DNA of 64,000 nt. It comes from Acidovorax sp. FHTAMBA. Lineage in GTDB: Bacteria; Pseudomonadota; Gammaproteobacteria; Burkholderiales; Burkholderiaceae_C. The translations under genes and the position numbers were made by a program. The notes under the pieces were generated by a model. It saw only the letters and a program-made list of their open reading frames with translations. It had not been told where the DNA came from and searched no databases. Shown here one piece after another: positions 44,554-53,134 of this stretch; the first letter of the stretch is position 1; each line of letters starts with the position of its first letter. Where the stretch lies: contig NZ_CP152407.1 in assembly GCF_038958875.1 (NCBI RefSeq), positions 441,501 through 505,500 on the forward strand. The letters are read 5' to 3'.

Positions 44554-46461
44554 ATGGGTTTTTCGGGTTTTGTCGTTCAGCTGCTCAACGGTCTGGCGGG
44601 GGCCTCCTCGCTGTTCCTGGTGGGGGCCGGGTTGTCGCTGATCTTCGGGGTGACGCGCATCGTGAATTTTGCCCACGGCTCGTTCTTCATGGTGGGCATC
44701 TATGTGGCCTATTCGCTGGTGGCCCAACTGGGCACGGGCCTGGGCTTCTGGCCAGCGCTGCTGCTGTCGGCCGTGGCCGTGGGCGCGCTGGGGGCAGTGG
44801 TGGAGGTGGTGCTGCTGCGCCGCATCTACAAGGCGCCCGAGCTGTTCCAGCTGCTGGCCACATTTGCGCTTGTGCTGGTCATCAAGGACGCGGCCCTCTG
44901 GATCTGGGGGCCCGAGGAACTGCTGGGCCCGCGCGCACCGGGCCTCTCGGGCTCGGTCAGCATCCTGGGGCGCCAGTTTCCCTCGTATGACCTGTTCCTC
45001 ATCGTGGTGGGCCCGGTGGTGCTGGGCCTGTTGTGGCTGCTGCTCACCCGCACGCGCTGGGGCACACTGGTGCGCGCCGCCACGCAAGACCGCGAAATGG
45101 TCAGCGCCCTGGGCGTGAACCAGGCCTGGCTGTTCACGGCGGTGTTTGCGCTGGGCGCGCTGCTGGCGGGCCTGGGCGGTGCGTTGCAGCTGCCGCGCGA
45201 GCCCGCCACGCTGGAGATGGACCTCAACACCATCGGCGCCGCGTTTGTGGTGGTCGTGGTGGGCGGCATGGGCTCCATTCCGGGCGCCTATGTCGCGGCC
45301 CTGTTGATCGCCGAAATCAAGGCCATCTGCATCTGGCTGGGCGTGGTGGACATCTTCGGGTTCAGCGTGTCGTTCTCCAAGCTCACGCTGGTGGTGGAGT
45401 TTCTGGTGATGGCCGTGGTGCTGGTCTGGCGCCCCTGGGGCCTCATGGGCAAGCCGCAGGGCGTGAGCCGCAACACCGGCCTGCCCGAGGCGCCCCTGCG
45501 CCAGCCCGAGCGCTGGTTCAAGCTGGGTGGCGCGGCGTTGGTGGCGGTGCTGGTGCTGTTGCCGTTGCTGACCCCGGGATCGCCCTACCTCACGGTGCTG
45601 ATGATCGACCTGCTGATCGCCGCGCTGTTTGCGGCCAGCCTGCACTTCATCATGGGCCCGGCGGGCATGCATTCGTTCGGCCATGCGGCCTACTTTGGCC
45701 TGGGCGCCTATGCCGCGGCGCTGCTGGTGCGCTCGGCCGACATCCCCATGGAGCTGGCGCTGGTGCTGGCGCCGCTGGCGGCGGCGGCGGGCGCGCTGCT
45801 CTATGGCTGGTTCTGCGTGCGCCTGTCGGGCGTCTACCTGGCCATGCTGACGCTGGCGTTTGCCCAGATCACCTGGGCCATCTGCTACCAGTGGGACGGC
45901 TTTACGGGCGGCAGCAATGGCCTCACGGGCGTGTGGCCGGCCGAATGGCTGTCAGACAAGCGCAACTACTACTACCTCACGCTGGCCCTGGTGGTGGGCG
46001 GTGTGCTGTTGTTGCGCCGCGTATTGTTCTCGCCATTTGGTTATGCGCTGCGGGCAGGGCGGGACTCGGTGCTGCGCGCCGATGCGATCGGCATTGACGT
46101 CAAGCGCATGCAGTGGGCTGCCTTTGTGATTGCCGGGCTGTTTGCGGGCCTGGGCGGTGCGCTGTTCGCGTTCTCCAAAGGCAGCATCTCGCCCGAGACG
46201 CTGCACGTGAGCCGTTCGGTCGATGGCCTCGTCATGGTGCTGCTGGGCGGCATCCAGACGCTGGCGGGCCCGGTGTTGGGTGCCGTCACCTTCACCTGGC
46301 TGCACGACACCGTGGCGCGCAACACCGACTACTGGCGCGCCATGCTGGGCGCCATCATCCTGATCCTGGTGCTGCTGTTCCCGCAGGGCATTGCAGGCGG
46401 CATCCAGCAGCTCTTTGACAACAGGCGCGCAGCGAAGAACATGAAGGAGGGCAAGGCATGA
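44554..46461 (+). CDS. livHM: Fused LivH-LivM ABC permease
   Basis: A 635-residue inner-membrane protein combining both permease subunits. Residues 1-290 match LivH (LSLIFGVTRIVNFAHGSFFMVGIYVAY, GVNQAWLFTAVFALGALLAGLGGAL, VVVVGGMGSIPGAYVAALLI). A short hydrophilic linker follows (PQGVSRNTGLPEAPLRQPERW). Residues 320-620 match LivM (MGPAGMHSFGHAAYFGLGAYAAALL, GIDVKRMQWAAFVIAGLFAGLGGALF). Usually these are two genes; fusion fixes the 1:1 ratio. ATG 44554 follows GGAG; overlaps livG by 4 nt. Confidence 0.92.
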   Translation: MGFSGFVVQLLNGLAGASSLFLVGAGLSLIFGVTRIVNFAHGSFFMVGIYVAYSLVAQLGTGLGFWPALLLSAVAVGALGAVVEVVLLRRIYKAPELFQLLATFALVLVIKDAALWIWGPEELLGPRAPGLSGSVSILGRQFPSYDLFLIVVGPVVLGLLWLLLTRTRWGTLVRAATQDREMVSALGVNQAWLFTAVFALGALLAGLGGALQLPREPATLEMDLNTIGAAFVVVVVGGMGSIPGAYVAALLIAEIKAICIWLGVVDIFGFSVSFSKLTLVVEFLVMAVVLVWRPWGLMGKPQGVSRNTGLPEAPLRQPERWFKLGGAALVAVLVLLPLLTPGSPYLTVLMIDLLIAALFAASLHFIMGPAGMHSFGHAAYFGLGAYAAALLVRSADIPMELALVLAPLAAAAGALLYGWFCVRLSGVYLAMLTLAFAQITWAICYQWDGFTGGSNGLTGVWPAEWLSDKRNYYYLTLALVVGGVLLLRRVLFSPFGYALRAGRDSVLRADAIGIDVKRMQWAAFVIAGLFAGLGGALFAFSKGSISPETLHVSRSVDGLVMVLLGGIQTLAGPVLGAVTFTWLHDTVARNTDYWRAMLGAIILILVLLFPQGIAGGIQQLFDNRRAAKNMKEGKA

Positions 46462-47243
46462 GCCTGCTCAAAGTCTCTGGCCTGGGCAAATCCTTTGGCG
46501 GCGTCAAGGCGGTGGATGGCATCCACTTCGAGCTGGCTGCCGGCGAGCTGCTGGCGCTGATCGGCCCCAACGGCGCGGGCAAGTCCACCACCTTCAACAT
46601 GGTCAACGGCCAGCTGCCTGCCGATGCAGGCTCCATCCAGCTCAATGGCCAGGAGCTGGTGGGCCGCAAACCGCGCGACATCTGGCGCATGGGCGTGGGC
46701 CGCACCTTTCAGATCGCCGAAACCTTTGCATCGCTCACAGTGGTGGAGAACGTGCAGATGGCGCTGATCTCCCACGACAACCGCCTGTTTGCGATGTGGC
46801 GCAAGGCGGCAGACCACAAGCGCGACGAAGCCCTGGCGCTGCTCGACCAGGTGGGTATGAAGTCGCAGGCCGACCGCCCCTGCAGCGTGCTGGCCTATGG
46901 CGATGTGAAGCGCGTGGAGCTGGCCATCGCCATGGCCAACAGCCCTAAGCTGCTGCTCATGGACGAGCCCACCGCCGGCATGGCGCCCCAGGAGCGCCAC
47001 GAGCTCATGGCGCTGACCAAGCAGCTGGTGATCGACCGCAACATGGCCGTGCTGTTTACCGAACACAGCATGGACGTGGTGTTTGCCTATGCCGACCGCA
47101 TGATCGTGCTGGCGCGCGGGCGCCTGATTGCCGAGGGCAAGCCGCTGGGGCTGCGCGACCACCCCAAGGTGCAGGAGGTGTACTTCGGCACCGGCAAGAC
47201 CTTCGAGAAGAAAACGGCAGCCGCTGCCCCACAGGCCGCATGA
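46458..47243 (+). CDS. livG: Branched-chain ABC transporter ATP-binding protein LivG
   Basis: A 261-residue ABC ATPase. Walker A GPNGAGKST, signature-like region LAYGDVKRVELAIAMA, Walker B LLLMDEPTAGMAP and switch His in FTEHSMDVVF. The signature reads AYGDVKR instead of SYGxQR, so slightly divergent. It overlaps the permease stop and the next ATPase start by 4 nt each (atga), forming a tight operon. Confidence 0.94.
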   Translation: MSLLKVSGLGKSFGGVKAVDGIHFELAAGELLALIGPNGAGKSTTFNMVNGQLPADAGSIQLNGQELVGRKPRDIWRMGVGRTFQIAETFASLTVVENVQMALISHDNRLFAMWRKAADHKRDEALALLDQVGMKSQADRPCSVLAYGDVKRVELAIAMANSPKLLLMDEPTAGMAPQERHELMALTKQLVIDRNMAVLFTEHSMDVVFAYADRMIVLARGRLIAEGKPLGLRDHPKVQEVYFGTGKTFEKKTAAAAPQAA

Positions 47244-47995
47244 GCATGACGACGACAACCAACGAACCCCAACCCTTGCTGCTGCAGGCCAAAGCGCTGC
47301 AGGCCTGGTACGGCGCGGCGCAAATCCTGTTTGACGTTCATCTCGACGTGCGCCGCGGCGAGGTCGTGGCCCTGATGGGCCGCAACGGCGCGGGCAAGTC
47401 CACCACGCTCAAGGCGCTGATGGGCCTGCTGTCCAAGCGCAAGGGCAGCATCCAGTTCATGGGCAAAGACCTTTCCAGAACCGACCCGCACGACGCCGCG
47501 CGCCTGGGCCTGGGCTTTGTGCCCGAAGACCGCCGCGTGTTCACCGACCTCACGGTGATGGAGAACCTGGAGGTGGGTCGCCAGCCCGCCCGCCACTGGC
47601 CCGACGGCACGGCCGCGCCGGTGTGGACGCCCGAGCGCCTGTTCAAGCTCTTCCCCAACCTGGGCGAGATGCGGGAGCGCCCCGGTGGCCGCATGAGTGG
47701 CGGCGAGCAGCAGATGCTCACCGTGGCCCGCACGCTCATGGGCAACCCGTTTCTGGTGCTGCTCGACGAGCCCTCCGAAGGCGTGGCCCCGGTGATCGTG
47801 GAGCAGATGGCGCACATGATCCTGGAGCTCAAGGAGCAGGGCGTGAGCATCCTGCTCTCTGAGCAGAACATGCACTTTGCCGAGCTGGTGTCCGACCGAG
47901 CCTATGTGCTGGAGCGGGGCCAGATCCGCTACCAGGCCAGTATGGTCGAGCTGTCGGCCAATGAAGAGATACGCAGGGCCTATCTCAGCGTCTGA
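47240..47995 (+). CDS. livF: Branched-chain ABC transporter ATP-binding protein LivF
   Basis: A 251-residue ABC ATPase, partner of LivG. Walker A GRNGAGKST, LivF-typical GFVPEDRRVFTDLTVMENL, signature MSGGEQQML, Walker B LVLLDEPSEGVAPVIVEQM and LLSEQNMHFA. Last gene of the importer operon; no clear terminator follows, and dispersed repeat copy 9 lies about 50 bp downstream. Confidence 0.94.
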   Translation: MSMTTTTNEPQPLLLQAKALQAWYGAAQILFDVHLDVRRGEVVALMGRNGAGKSTTLKALMGLLSKRKGSIQFMGKDLSRTDPHDAARLGLGFVPEDRRVFTDLTVMENLEVGRQPARHWPDGTAAPVWTPERLFKLFPNLGEMRERPGGRMSGGEQQMLTVARTLMGNPFLVLLDEPSEGVAPVIVEQMAHMILELKEQGVSILLSEQNMHFAELVSDRAYVLERGQIRYQASMVELSANEEIRRAYLSV

Positions 47996-48345
47996 CGCTA
48001 AACCTTCTTTGCCCGTGCATGCGGGGCTGATGTCCTGAGGAATTTATGGTGTTTTTGGTCTCTAGCGCTTGATGGGTATGCGCTAGCAGCTATCAAAACA
48101 GGAGTTGCGGCGTGCAGTGTGTGTTCAGCACGCTGCACAGGCACCTGCGGTCAGAGGCGGCACGCACCTGAACACCGCGCCAAAGCAGCGCCCCCAAAAA
48201 GCACCACCATTGCCCCGCACATCGCCGCATTGCACCCGCGCCACGTCGGCACAGTGGCAGGGGGCTTTTTCCACGGGGGACGAGGCCCGCGCGCTGCGGC
48301 CTTGCAGCCAAAGCCTGGCCCCAGCCATCCCGCAAGGAGAACACC
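47996..48345. other. Intergenic region after livF
   Basis: No recognised gene. Contains repeat copy 9 and GC-rich sequence up to the ribosome binding site of the 38-residue gene. Open frames here on either strand have no recognisable product. Confidence 0.5.
48049..48103 (-). repeat. Dispersed palindromic intergenic repeat, copy 9
   Basis: Reverse copy: tctagcgcttgatgggtatgcgctagcagctatcaaaac. Confidence 0.85.
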
Positions 48346-48462
48346 ATGTCCCAGAGCGAAACGGATATCCATTTGATCGTGCTGCGCTTGCTGCGCGAGG
48401 GCTATGCCGCGCTGAGCGCAGCCCAACGCAGGGTGGTCGATTCCCTCATGGCGGTGTGCTGA
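48346..48462 (+). CDS. Small protein, 38 aa, unknown function
   Basis: Starts with ATG 48346, preceded at the right distance by a strong AAGGAG (48334-48339), and ends at TGA 48460-48462. Sequence MSQSETDIHLIVLRLLREGYAALSAAQRRVVDSLMAVC is amphipathic and probably two short helices, ending in Cys. Coding support is only the ribosome binding site and plausible composition. No family recognised. Confidence 0.5.
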   Translation: MSQSETDIHLIVLRLLREGYAALSAAQRRVVDSLMAVC

Positions 48463-48502
48463 GGCGCTTGGCGGCGGCGTTGCGGCCGCCTTGCCCGGCC
48501 CG

Positions 48503-49199
48503 TCAGAACGTGATCTTCACCGACGGGGCGCTGCGCTGCGCCTCGCCGTGGTACACGGCCTCGATGTTGTTCCCATCCGGGTCCAGCACAAACGCCGCGT
48601 AGTAGTCGGGGTGGCAAGAGCCTGTTCAAAGTCTTTTTGGAGATCGCATTGGAGTGCAATCGGGATGAGAGGATGCTTCGGGTGCGCTGTATGGGCTCGT
48701 GCCCATGCAAGCAGCCGGGGCGTCCAATCGCCCGATTTCACTCCAACCCTTCGGGCAAGTGCCTTGCCGGGCGGTCTGCGGCGTTGCGGCGCTTGCCGAT
48801 AGCACGGGCTATCGGCGGCGCACCGCGCCTTGCATTCCATCCCGGCAAGGTACTTGTGCGACTCCAAAAAGACTTTGAACAGGCTCTTCGCTCGCCGGGC
48901 GCGCCGTTGTCAGTGCCGCCGTGGGCCAGTGCGGCCTGGTAGAAGGCGTCCACCATCGCCCGGTCCTGGGCTTGAAAAGCCAAGTGCGTGCGGCCGGTCA
49001 GGTGGCCTTGCGCGGCAGGGCTGTCGGCCGACGACACAAACAGCTCGTCCGCCCAGAAATAGCCCTCGTCGGCGCCACCCATCGGCACCTTCAGCGCCCC
49101 CAGCGCGGCTGTGTAAAACGCCTGGCTGGCCGCCAGATCGCGCACCACGAGCTGTATGTGGTCAATCAGGCGGCCCCGGTGCAGTTCCTGTGTTTCCAT
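48503..49199 (-). pseudogene. VOC/glyoxalase-family protein gene disrupted by a MITE
   Basis: From ATG 49199 the frame encodes a vicinal-oxygen-chelate protein (LIDHIQLVVRDLAASQAFYTAALGAL, THLAFQAQDRAMVDAFYQAALAHGG) up to NGAPGER. It then runs into the 273-bp MITE at 48616-48888 and ends in nonsense. The missing C-terminus reappears beyond the element as HPDYYAAFVLDPDGNNIEAVYHG...VKITF with a TGA at 48503-48505. A few residues expected at the junction are lost. An intact VOC paralogue lies directly upstream. Confidence 0.88.
48616..48888. mobile_element. 273-bp MITE with perfect 26-bp terminal inverted repeats
   Basis: Ends 48616-48641 (aagagcctgttcaaag...) and 48863-48888 are exact reverse complements over 26 bp. 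Inside are further hairpins: gccgatagc-acgg-gctatcggc near 48796, and a long imperfect pair ending ccttgccggg / cccggcaagg. No transposase is encoded, so it would need one in trans. No obvious target-site duplication. It interrupts a VOC gene. Confidence 0.9.
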
Positions 49200-49213
49200 G
49201 CCTTGTCCCTTCT

Positions 49214-49591
49214 TCAAGAAAGTGCGTGCAGACCCACGCGGTTGCCATCCAGGTCATGGATGTGCGCAAAAAACCCCATGCCCGGTGGCAATGCCTGGCG
49301 GGGCAGTGCGACCTGGCCGCCATGGGCTACGGCGCGCTCCAGTGCGGCGTCGAGCGAGGGCGAAGCGTCCAGGTACACCAGTGTGCCGCTGCCCGATACC
49401 TGCTGCGCCGTCGGGCCCATCATCAACGCGCCGCCCACGCCGTCTGCAGCGCCGTCGTAGGGAAACACGGCACCTTCACTGAGCCCCATGTTCTCGCGGT
49501 GCAGGGGCTGGCCCAGCACGGCTCCATAAAAAGACTGGGCGCGGTCCAGCTGGGGGGTGGGGATTTCAAACCAGGTGATGGCGTTTTTCAT
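49214..49591 (-). CDS. VOC/glyoxalase-family protein
   Basis: A 125-residue single-domain vicinal-oxygen-chelate protein: MKNAITWFEIPTPQLDRAQSFYGAVLGQPL at the start and GFFAHIHDLDGNRVGLHAL at the end, the usual two beta-alpha-beta-beta-beta halves. Family members include glyoxalases, dioxygenases and resistance proteins; this small type (YaeR/PhnB-like) has no firm substrate. Start at 49591 (MKNAITWF) by homology. It is immediately upstream of, and probably co-transcribed with, the disrupted VOC gene. Confidence 0.87.
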   Translation of the reverse strand: MKNAITWFEIPTPQLDRAQSFYGAVLGQPLHRENMGLSEGAVFPYDGAADGVGGALMMGPTAQQVSGSGTLVYLDASPSLDAALERAVAHGGQVALPRQALPPGMGFFAHIHDLDGNRVGLHALS

Positions 49592-49684
49592 GCAAAAGCT
49601 CCTTGTGTGTGCCAAGTCAATAAAGAAGCCTTGATGGTCGCGGCGGCCTGCTGACAGCGCAGTGTCAGCAGCGTGTCATCGGGC

Positions 49685-50566
49685 TCATGCGCTGCGGCCC
49701 GGGCTCGATGCCGCAACCTGCGCGCGAAAGCTGCGGGGCGACAAGCCTGCGTCGCGCGTGAAGGCGCGGGTGAAGTACGCCGGGTCGGCATAGCCCAGCG
49801 TGTAGGCAATGGTGGCCACGCCAAGGTGCGTGTAAGCCAGGTTGCGCCGCGCCTCCCGCATCAGCCGCGCTTCGATCAGCCGCTGGGCCGATGCGCCTGT
49901 GGCGGCCCGCGCCACGCGGCTCAGGTGCGTGGGCGACACGGCCAGCGCCCGCGCGTAGTCCGCCACCTGCCAGTGCTCCAGAAAATGCGCTTCGATCAGC
50001 GCCTCCAGCCGCTGCACCAGGCTGGACTCTGGCGCTGCCGCGTCGCCCGGGCTGTGCTCTTCCATCGCGCGGGCCACCCAGCCCAGCAGCGTGGCGCTCA
50101 GGCCGCGCAGCACCAGCGCACGCGCCTTGGCCCGGCCCGAGAACTCCTGCCAGACCTGGGCCATGGCCTGGTGCAGCTCCGGCGGCGCAGGCGCCACGGC
50201 AGGCCGCGCCAGGTCGCGCCGCACATCGCCCACGCGCACAAAAATCTCGTCCATCAGCTCGTCGGCCAGCGTGGCCACCCAGCCCTCGGTGTGCTGCGTG
50301 AAGCGGAACGCATGCACATGCCCCTGCGGTACGTTGATGAGCATGCCGGGGCGCAGCACATGCCGCTCGCCATCCAGATGCGCAACACCGCCGCCCGCGG
50401 TGATCAGCAGTACCTGGTGCAACCGCGTGTGCCGGTGCGGCGCCAGCTCCCAGTCGTGCAGCGCCGATCGCTCGGCAATCGTCTCGCAGTGCAGCACATC
50501 GGGCAGGTGCTGCGACTCGCCAAACAGGCTGTACGAGCGAATGCCGTCGATGTTCGAAAAGTGCAT
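49685..50566 (-). CDS. pobR: AraC-family regulator PobR-like
   Basis: A 293-residue activator with an N-terminal cupin sensor (LAPHRHTRLHQVLLITAGGGVAHLDGERHVLRPGMLINVPQGHVH) and a C-terminal double HTH of the AraC/XylS type (VADYARALAVSPTHLSRVARAATG, ATIAYTLGYADPAYFTRAF). Divergent from pobA with 100 bp between starts, the standard arrangement for activation of pobA by 4-hydroxybenzoate. Start at 50566 has GGAG upstream. Confidence 0.9.
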   Translation of the reverse strand: MHFSNIDGIRSYSLFGESQHLPDVLHCETIAERSALHDWELAPHRHTRLHQVLLITAGGGVAHLDGERHVLRPGMLINVPQGHVHAFRFTQHTEGWVATLADELMDEIFVRVGDVRRDLARPAVAPAPPELHQAMAQVWQEFSGRAKARALVLRGLSATLLGWVARAMEEHSPGDAAAPESSLVQRLEALIEAHFLEHWQVADYARALAVSPTHLSRVARAATGASAQRLIEARLMREARRNLAYTHLGVATIAYTLGYADPAYFTRAFTRDAGLSPRSFRAQVAASSPGRSA

Positions 50567-50666
50567 GTTCTGGCTCCATCCGTCCATTCAAGACGGCGAC
50601 TGTGCCACGTATCTTTGCGGGGCTGTTTTGATCAATGTCATGAACCACCATCCCCCGGAGACATCC

Positions 50667-51839
50667 ATGAAAACCCAGGTTTGCATCATCGGCGGAGGCC
50701 CCTCGGGCCTCATGCTCTCGCAGCTCTTGCACCTCAAGGGCATTGAAACCATCGTGCTGGAGCGCCAAAGCCGTGAATACGTGCTGGGCCGCATCCGTGC
50801 CGGCGTGCTGGAGCACGGCTTTGCCGCCCTCATGCGCGAAGCCCAGTGCGGCGAACGCATGGACCGCGAAGGCGAGATCCACGACGGCTTCATCATCGCC
50901 CACGACGGCAAGATGGACCGGGTCGATTTGCACAAGTACAGCGGCGGCAGCTCGGTGGTGGTCTACGGCCAGACCGAGCTGACGCGCGACCTGTACGAAG
51001 CGCGCGACCGCATGAAGGGCATCGTCATCCACAACGCCGAAGACGCGCAGCCGCACGACCTCAAAAGCGCCAACCCGTTTGTCACCTACCGCAGCGGCGA
51101 CGAAGTGGTGCGCATCGACTGCGACTTCGTCATCGGCGCCGACGGCTTCCACGGCGTGAGCCGCAAGTCCATCCCGCGCGACGTGCTCAAAGAGTATGAA
51201 AAGGTCTACCCCTTCGGCTGGCTGGGCGTGCTCTCGCGCACCAAGCCCGTCTCGCCCGAGCTGATCTACGCCAAGCACGAACGCGGCTTTGCGCTGTGCT
51301 CGCTGCGATCGCAGGTGCTGAGCCGCTACTACATCCAGGTGCCGCTGACCGACAACGTGGAAGACTGGTCCGACGAAGACTTCTGGGCCGAACTGAAACG
51401 CCGCCTGCCCGCCGAGGTGGCCGCACAGCTCACCACCGGCCCCTCCATCGAAAAGTCCATCGCGCCCCTGCGCTCCTTCGTGGCTGAGCCCATGCGCTAC
51501 GGCAACCTGTTCCTGGCGGGCGACGCCGCCCACATCGTGCCGCCCACGGGTGCACGGGGCCTGAACAGTGCCGCGTCGGACATCTACTACCTGTACCACG
51601 CCATGCTGGCCCACTACCAAAACGGCGACAGCACCGGCCTCGACAAATACTCCGAGAAGGCCCTGGCCCGCGTGTGGAAGGCCCAGCGCTTCTCTTGGTG
51701 GATGACGACCATGCTGCACACCTTCCCGGATTCCATCCCGTACGACCAGAAGCTGCAGGACACGGACCTGGCGTACCTGTTCTCGTCCGAGAAGGCGCTG
51801 GGGTCGCTGGCGGAGAACTATGTGGGGTTGCCGTTTTGA
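50667..51839 (+). CDS. pobA: 4-hydroxybenzoate 3-monooxygenase
   Basis: A 390-residue FAD and NADPH-dependent hydroxylase converting 4-hydroxybenzoate to protocatechuate. FAD-binding GGGPSGLMLSQLL at the N-terminus, the RIRAGVLEHG loop, DFVIGADGFHGVSR (DG motif) and NLFLAGDAAHIVPPTGARGLNSAASD (GD motif). Length equals the Pseudomonas enzyme. GGAG precedes ATG 50667. Links the hydroxycinnamate cluster about 5 kb further on to the protocatechuate pathway. Confidence 0.96.
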   Translation: MKTQVCIIGGGPSGLMLSQLLHLKGIETIVLERQSREYVLGRIRAGVLEHGFAALMREAQCGERMDREGEIHDGFIIAHDGKMDRVDLHKYSGGSSVVVYGQTELTRDLYEARDRMKGIVIHNAEDAQPHDLKSANPFVTYRSGDEVVRIDCDFVIGADGFHGVSRKSIPRDVLKEYEKVYPFGWLGVLSRTKPVSPELIYAKHERGFALCSLRSQVLSRYYIQVPLTDNVEDWSDEDFWAELKRRLPAEVAAQLTTGPSIEKSIAPLRSFVAEPMRYGNLFLAGDAAHIVPPTGARGLNSAASDIYYLYHAMLAHYQNGDSTGLDKYSEKALARVWKAQRFSWWMTTMLHTFPDSIPYDQKLQDTDLAYLFSSEKALGSLAENYVGLPF

Positions 51840-52365
51840 CACTCCGGTGGCGCGCATGGGTGTGTCGCCTGCTGGGGTGATGGCGCTGTTAAGTGCCTGG
51901 TAGAAACGCATCGAAAAATCAAAGGCTTGCAGGGGATTCACCCTTGCAAGCCTTTCTATTTGCTGGTATCGCTCCTGCGAGCACTTTGTGTACTCAGCGC
52001 ACCATAGGCCCATCGAACAGGATTGCATGAGTCCATTCGTTATGGCGGGGGTTGTGTACCGCAATTCGACGAACCTGCTTGGCTGCTTGAGGCTGGTCGC
52101 GGACATGCGGTGCCTGTAAACGAATGAGGACTGTCAGCACCATTGCTTCGGTCACGAACATCCAGTGCGATGCGCATCGTGACACCTAGTCGTCTTCGGG
52201 CATGTTGTCAAAACCCATGGGGGGCTCCCAGCACGCCACTCATCCCAAACCGGTATAGGGCGAAGACTTTTTGACGTTCGGCGCAATGCTCTGGGACAGA
52301 CCTCGCAGCTAAAAAGCCCCCCAGTAGGGTTTGCTCTGCGCAAGTCGTGACAAGAGACTGCAGCC
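51840..52365. other. Intergenic region after pobA
   Basis: No supported gene. A large hairpin at 51921-51955 (see separate entry) is the main structure. A 63-codon minus-strand frame at 51994-52185 has no recognisable product. Base composition becomes less GC-rich from here to about 54950. Confidence 0.5.
51921..51955. terminator. Long hairpin downstream of pobA
   Basis: aaaggcttgcaggg / cccttgcaagccttt arms (one bulge) around attca; about 14-bp stem. Likely a pobA terminator (partial T-run ctttctattt follows). Confidence 0.65.
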
Positions 52366-52656
52366 ATGAACTTCAAGCCATTCATCCGTACCCTGCTCCG
52401 CATCGCAAAGGCCTTGTCGAAGGGGTTCCTCGTGTCTTTGCTCATCGGATTCGTCATGGTGACGACGGCCCAGCTTCTGGGGCGGGAGACGGAGTTCTCA
52501 CTGTCACTGTTTCACGGATTGAGCTTCAAGTCTCAACCGCTACAACTTTCTGACCGGGTGGCCCAGGCGGATAAGCCTGTGCCCGCGTGTGCACATTCGG
52601 ATCCTGGGGTAGTGAATTGCGCCCGAGCGGAAGATGCCAAGCCCCGGCGGCAATAG
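52366..52656 (+). CDS. Small membrane-anchored protein, 96 aa, unknown
   Basis: MNFKPFIRTLLRIAKALSKG followed by one hydrophobic helix (FLVSLLIGFVMVTTAQLLG) and a polar, two-cysteine tail (CAHSDPGVVNCARAE). Basic residues before the helix suggest an N-in orientation. Part of the AT-richer islet with the second hipBA. No family recognised; coding status moderate. Confidence 0.45.
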   Translation: MNFKPFIRTLLRIAKALSKGFLVSLLIGFVMVTTAQLLGRETEFSLSLFHGLSFKSQPLQLSDRVAQADKPVPACAHSDPGVVNCARAEDAKPRRQ

Positions 52657-52725
52657 AAACTTATGTTTCGATTTTTGAGTCGTAACTGGAAATTTGGTAA
52701 AAATATCAACGATCATTTCGTTTTC

Positions 52726-52774
52726 TTGTATTCACTCCATCTGCGGCATAAAATCGAAACCAAAGCTTCGATTT
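52726..52774 (+). promoter_or_regulatory. Promoter and operator of the second hipBA operon
   Basis: -35 ttgtat (52726-52731), 17-bp spacer, -10 taaaat (52749-52754). A palindrome aaatcgaa-N8-ttcgattt (52751-52774) covers the -10 and runs to the base before the hipB ATG. A further half-site ttcgattt lies at 52667-52674. The mRNA would have almost no leader. Confidence 0.72.
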
Positions 52775-53134
52775 ATGAAAAGAATCCCCATTCAAAGCGT
52801 TGCGGCCTTTGGCCAGGTGGTGCGCGCTGTGCGCAAGGCCGGTGGTGTGCGCCAAGACGACGTGGCGGGCAGCGTGGGTGTCAGCCACGTTTACTTGCGC
52901 GACCTGGAGCACGGCAAAGAGACGGCGCAGATGGGCCGCGCGCTGCAGGTGCTGGCCGAGCTGGGGATCCGCATGGAACTGGAGATCCCGGACGAAGCCT
53001 TTGAGAGATTGCAAAGCGACGCCGTACGACTCGCCGCCAAGAAGACCGCCTTTGAACAACAGGCTCAGCAGTCGCAGGAACTGATGCGTGCCGCAATCAA
53101 GCGTAAGAGCGAAGAAGAGGACGGCAACCCATGA
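52775..53134 (+). CDS. hipB: HipB-type antitoxin, Xre-family HTH (second)
   Basis: A 119-residue DNA-binding antitoxin with an Xre HTH (FGQVVRAVRKAGGVRQDDVAGSVGVSHVYLRDLEHG) and a charged C-terminal helix rich in Gln, Lys and Glu. Start at 52775 lies directly after the operator palindrome; an earlier in-frame ATG at 52694 would be upstream of the promoter. Stop codon overlaps the hipA start (atga). Confidence 0.88.
   Translation: MKRIPIQSVAAFGQVVRAVRKAGGVRQDDVAGSVGVSHVYLRDLEHGKETAQMGRALQVLAELGIRMELEIPDEAFERLQSDAVRLAAKKTAFEQQAQQSQELMRAAIKRKSEEEDGNP

Noticed and set aside
43120..45684. 854-codon minus-strand open frame
   Set aside because: Antisense shadow of the Liv importer genes, no domain.
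48637..48942. Open frame running through the MITE
   Set aside because: Lies mostly within the element and joins to the antisense of a VOC gene; no family resemblance.
51921..51955. Hairpin as a tRNA or phage attachment site
   Set aside because: No cloverleaf, no integrase and no duplicate copy found in the window; simple terminator is adequate.
51994..52185. 63-codon minus-strand frame after pobA
   Set aside because: No ribosome binding site, no recognisable domain and codon use unlike neighbours.
52152..52457. 101-codon minus-strand frame opposite the 96-residue membrane protein
   Set aside because: Antisense to the more plausible plus-strand frame, no motif.
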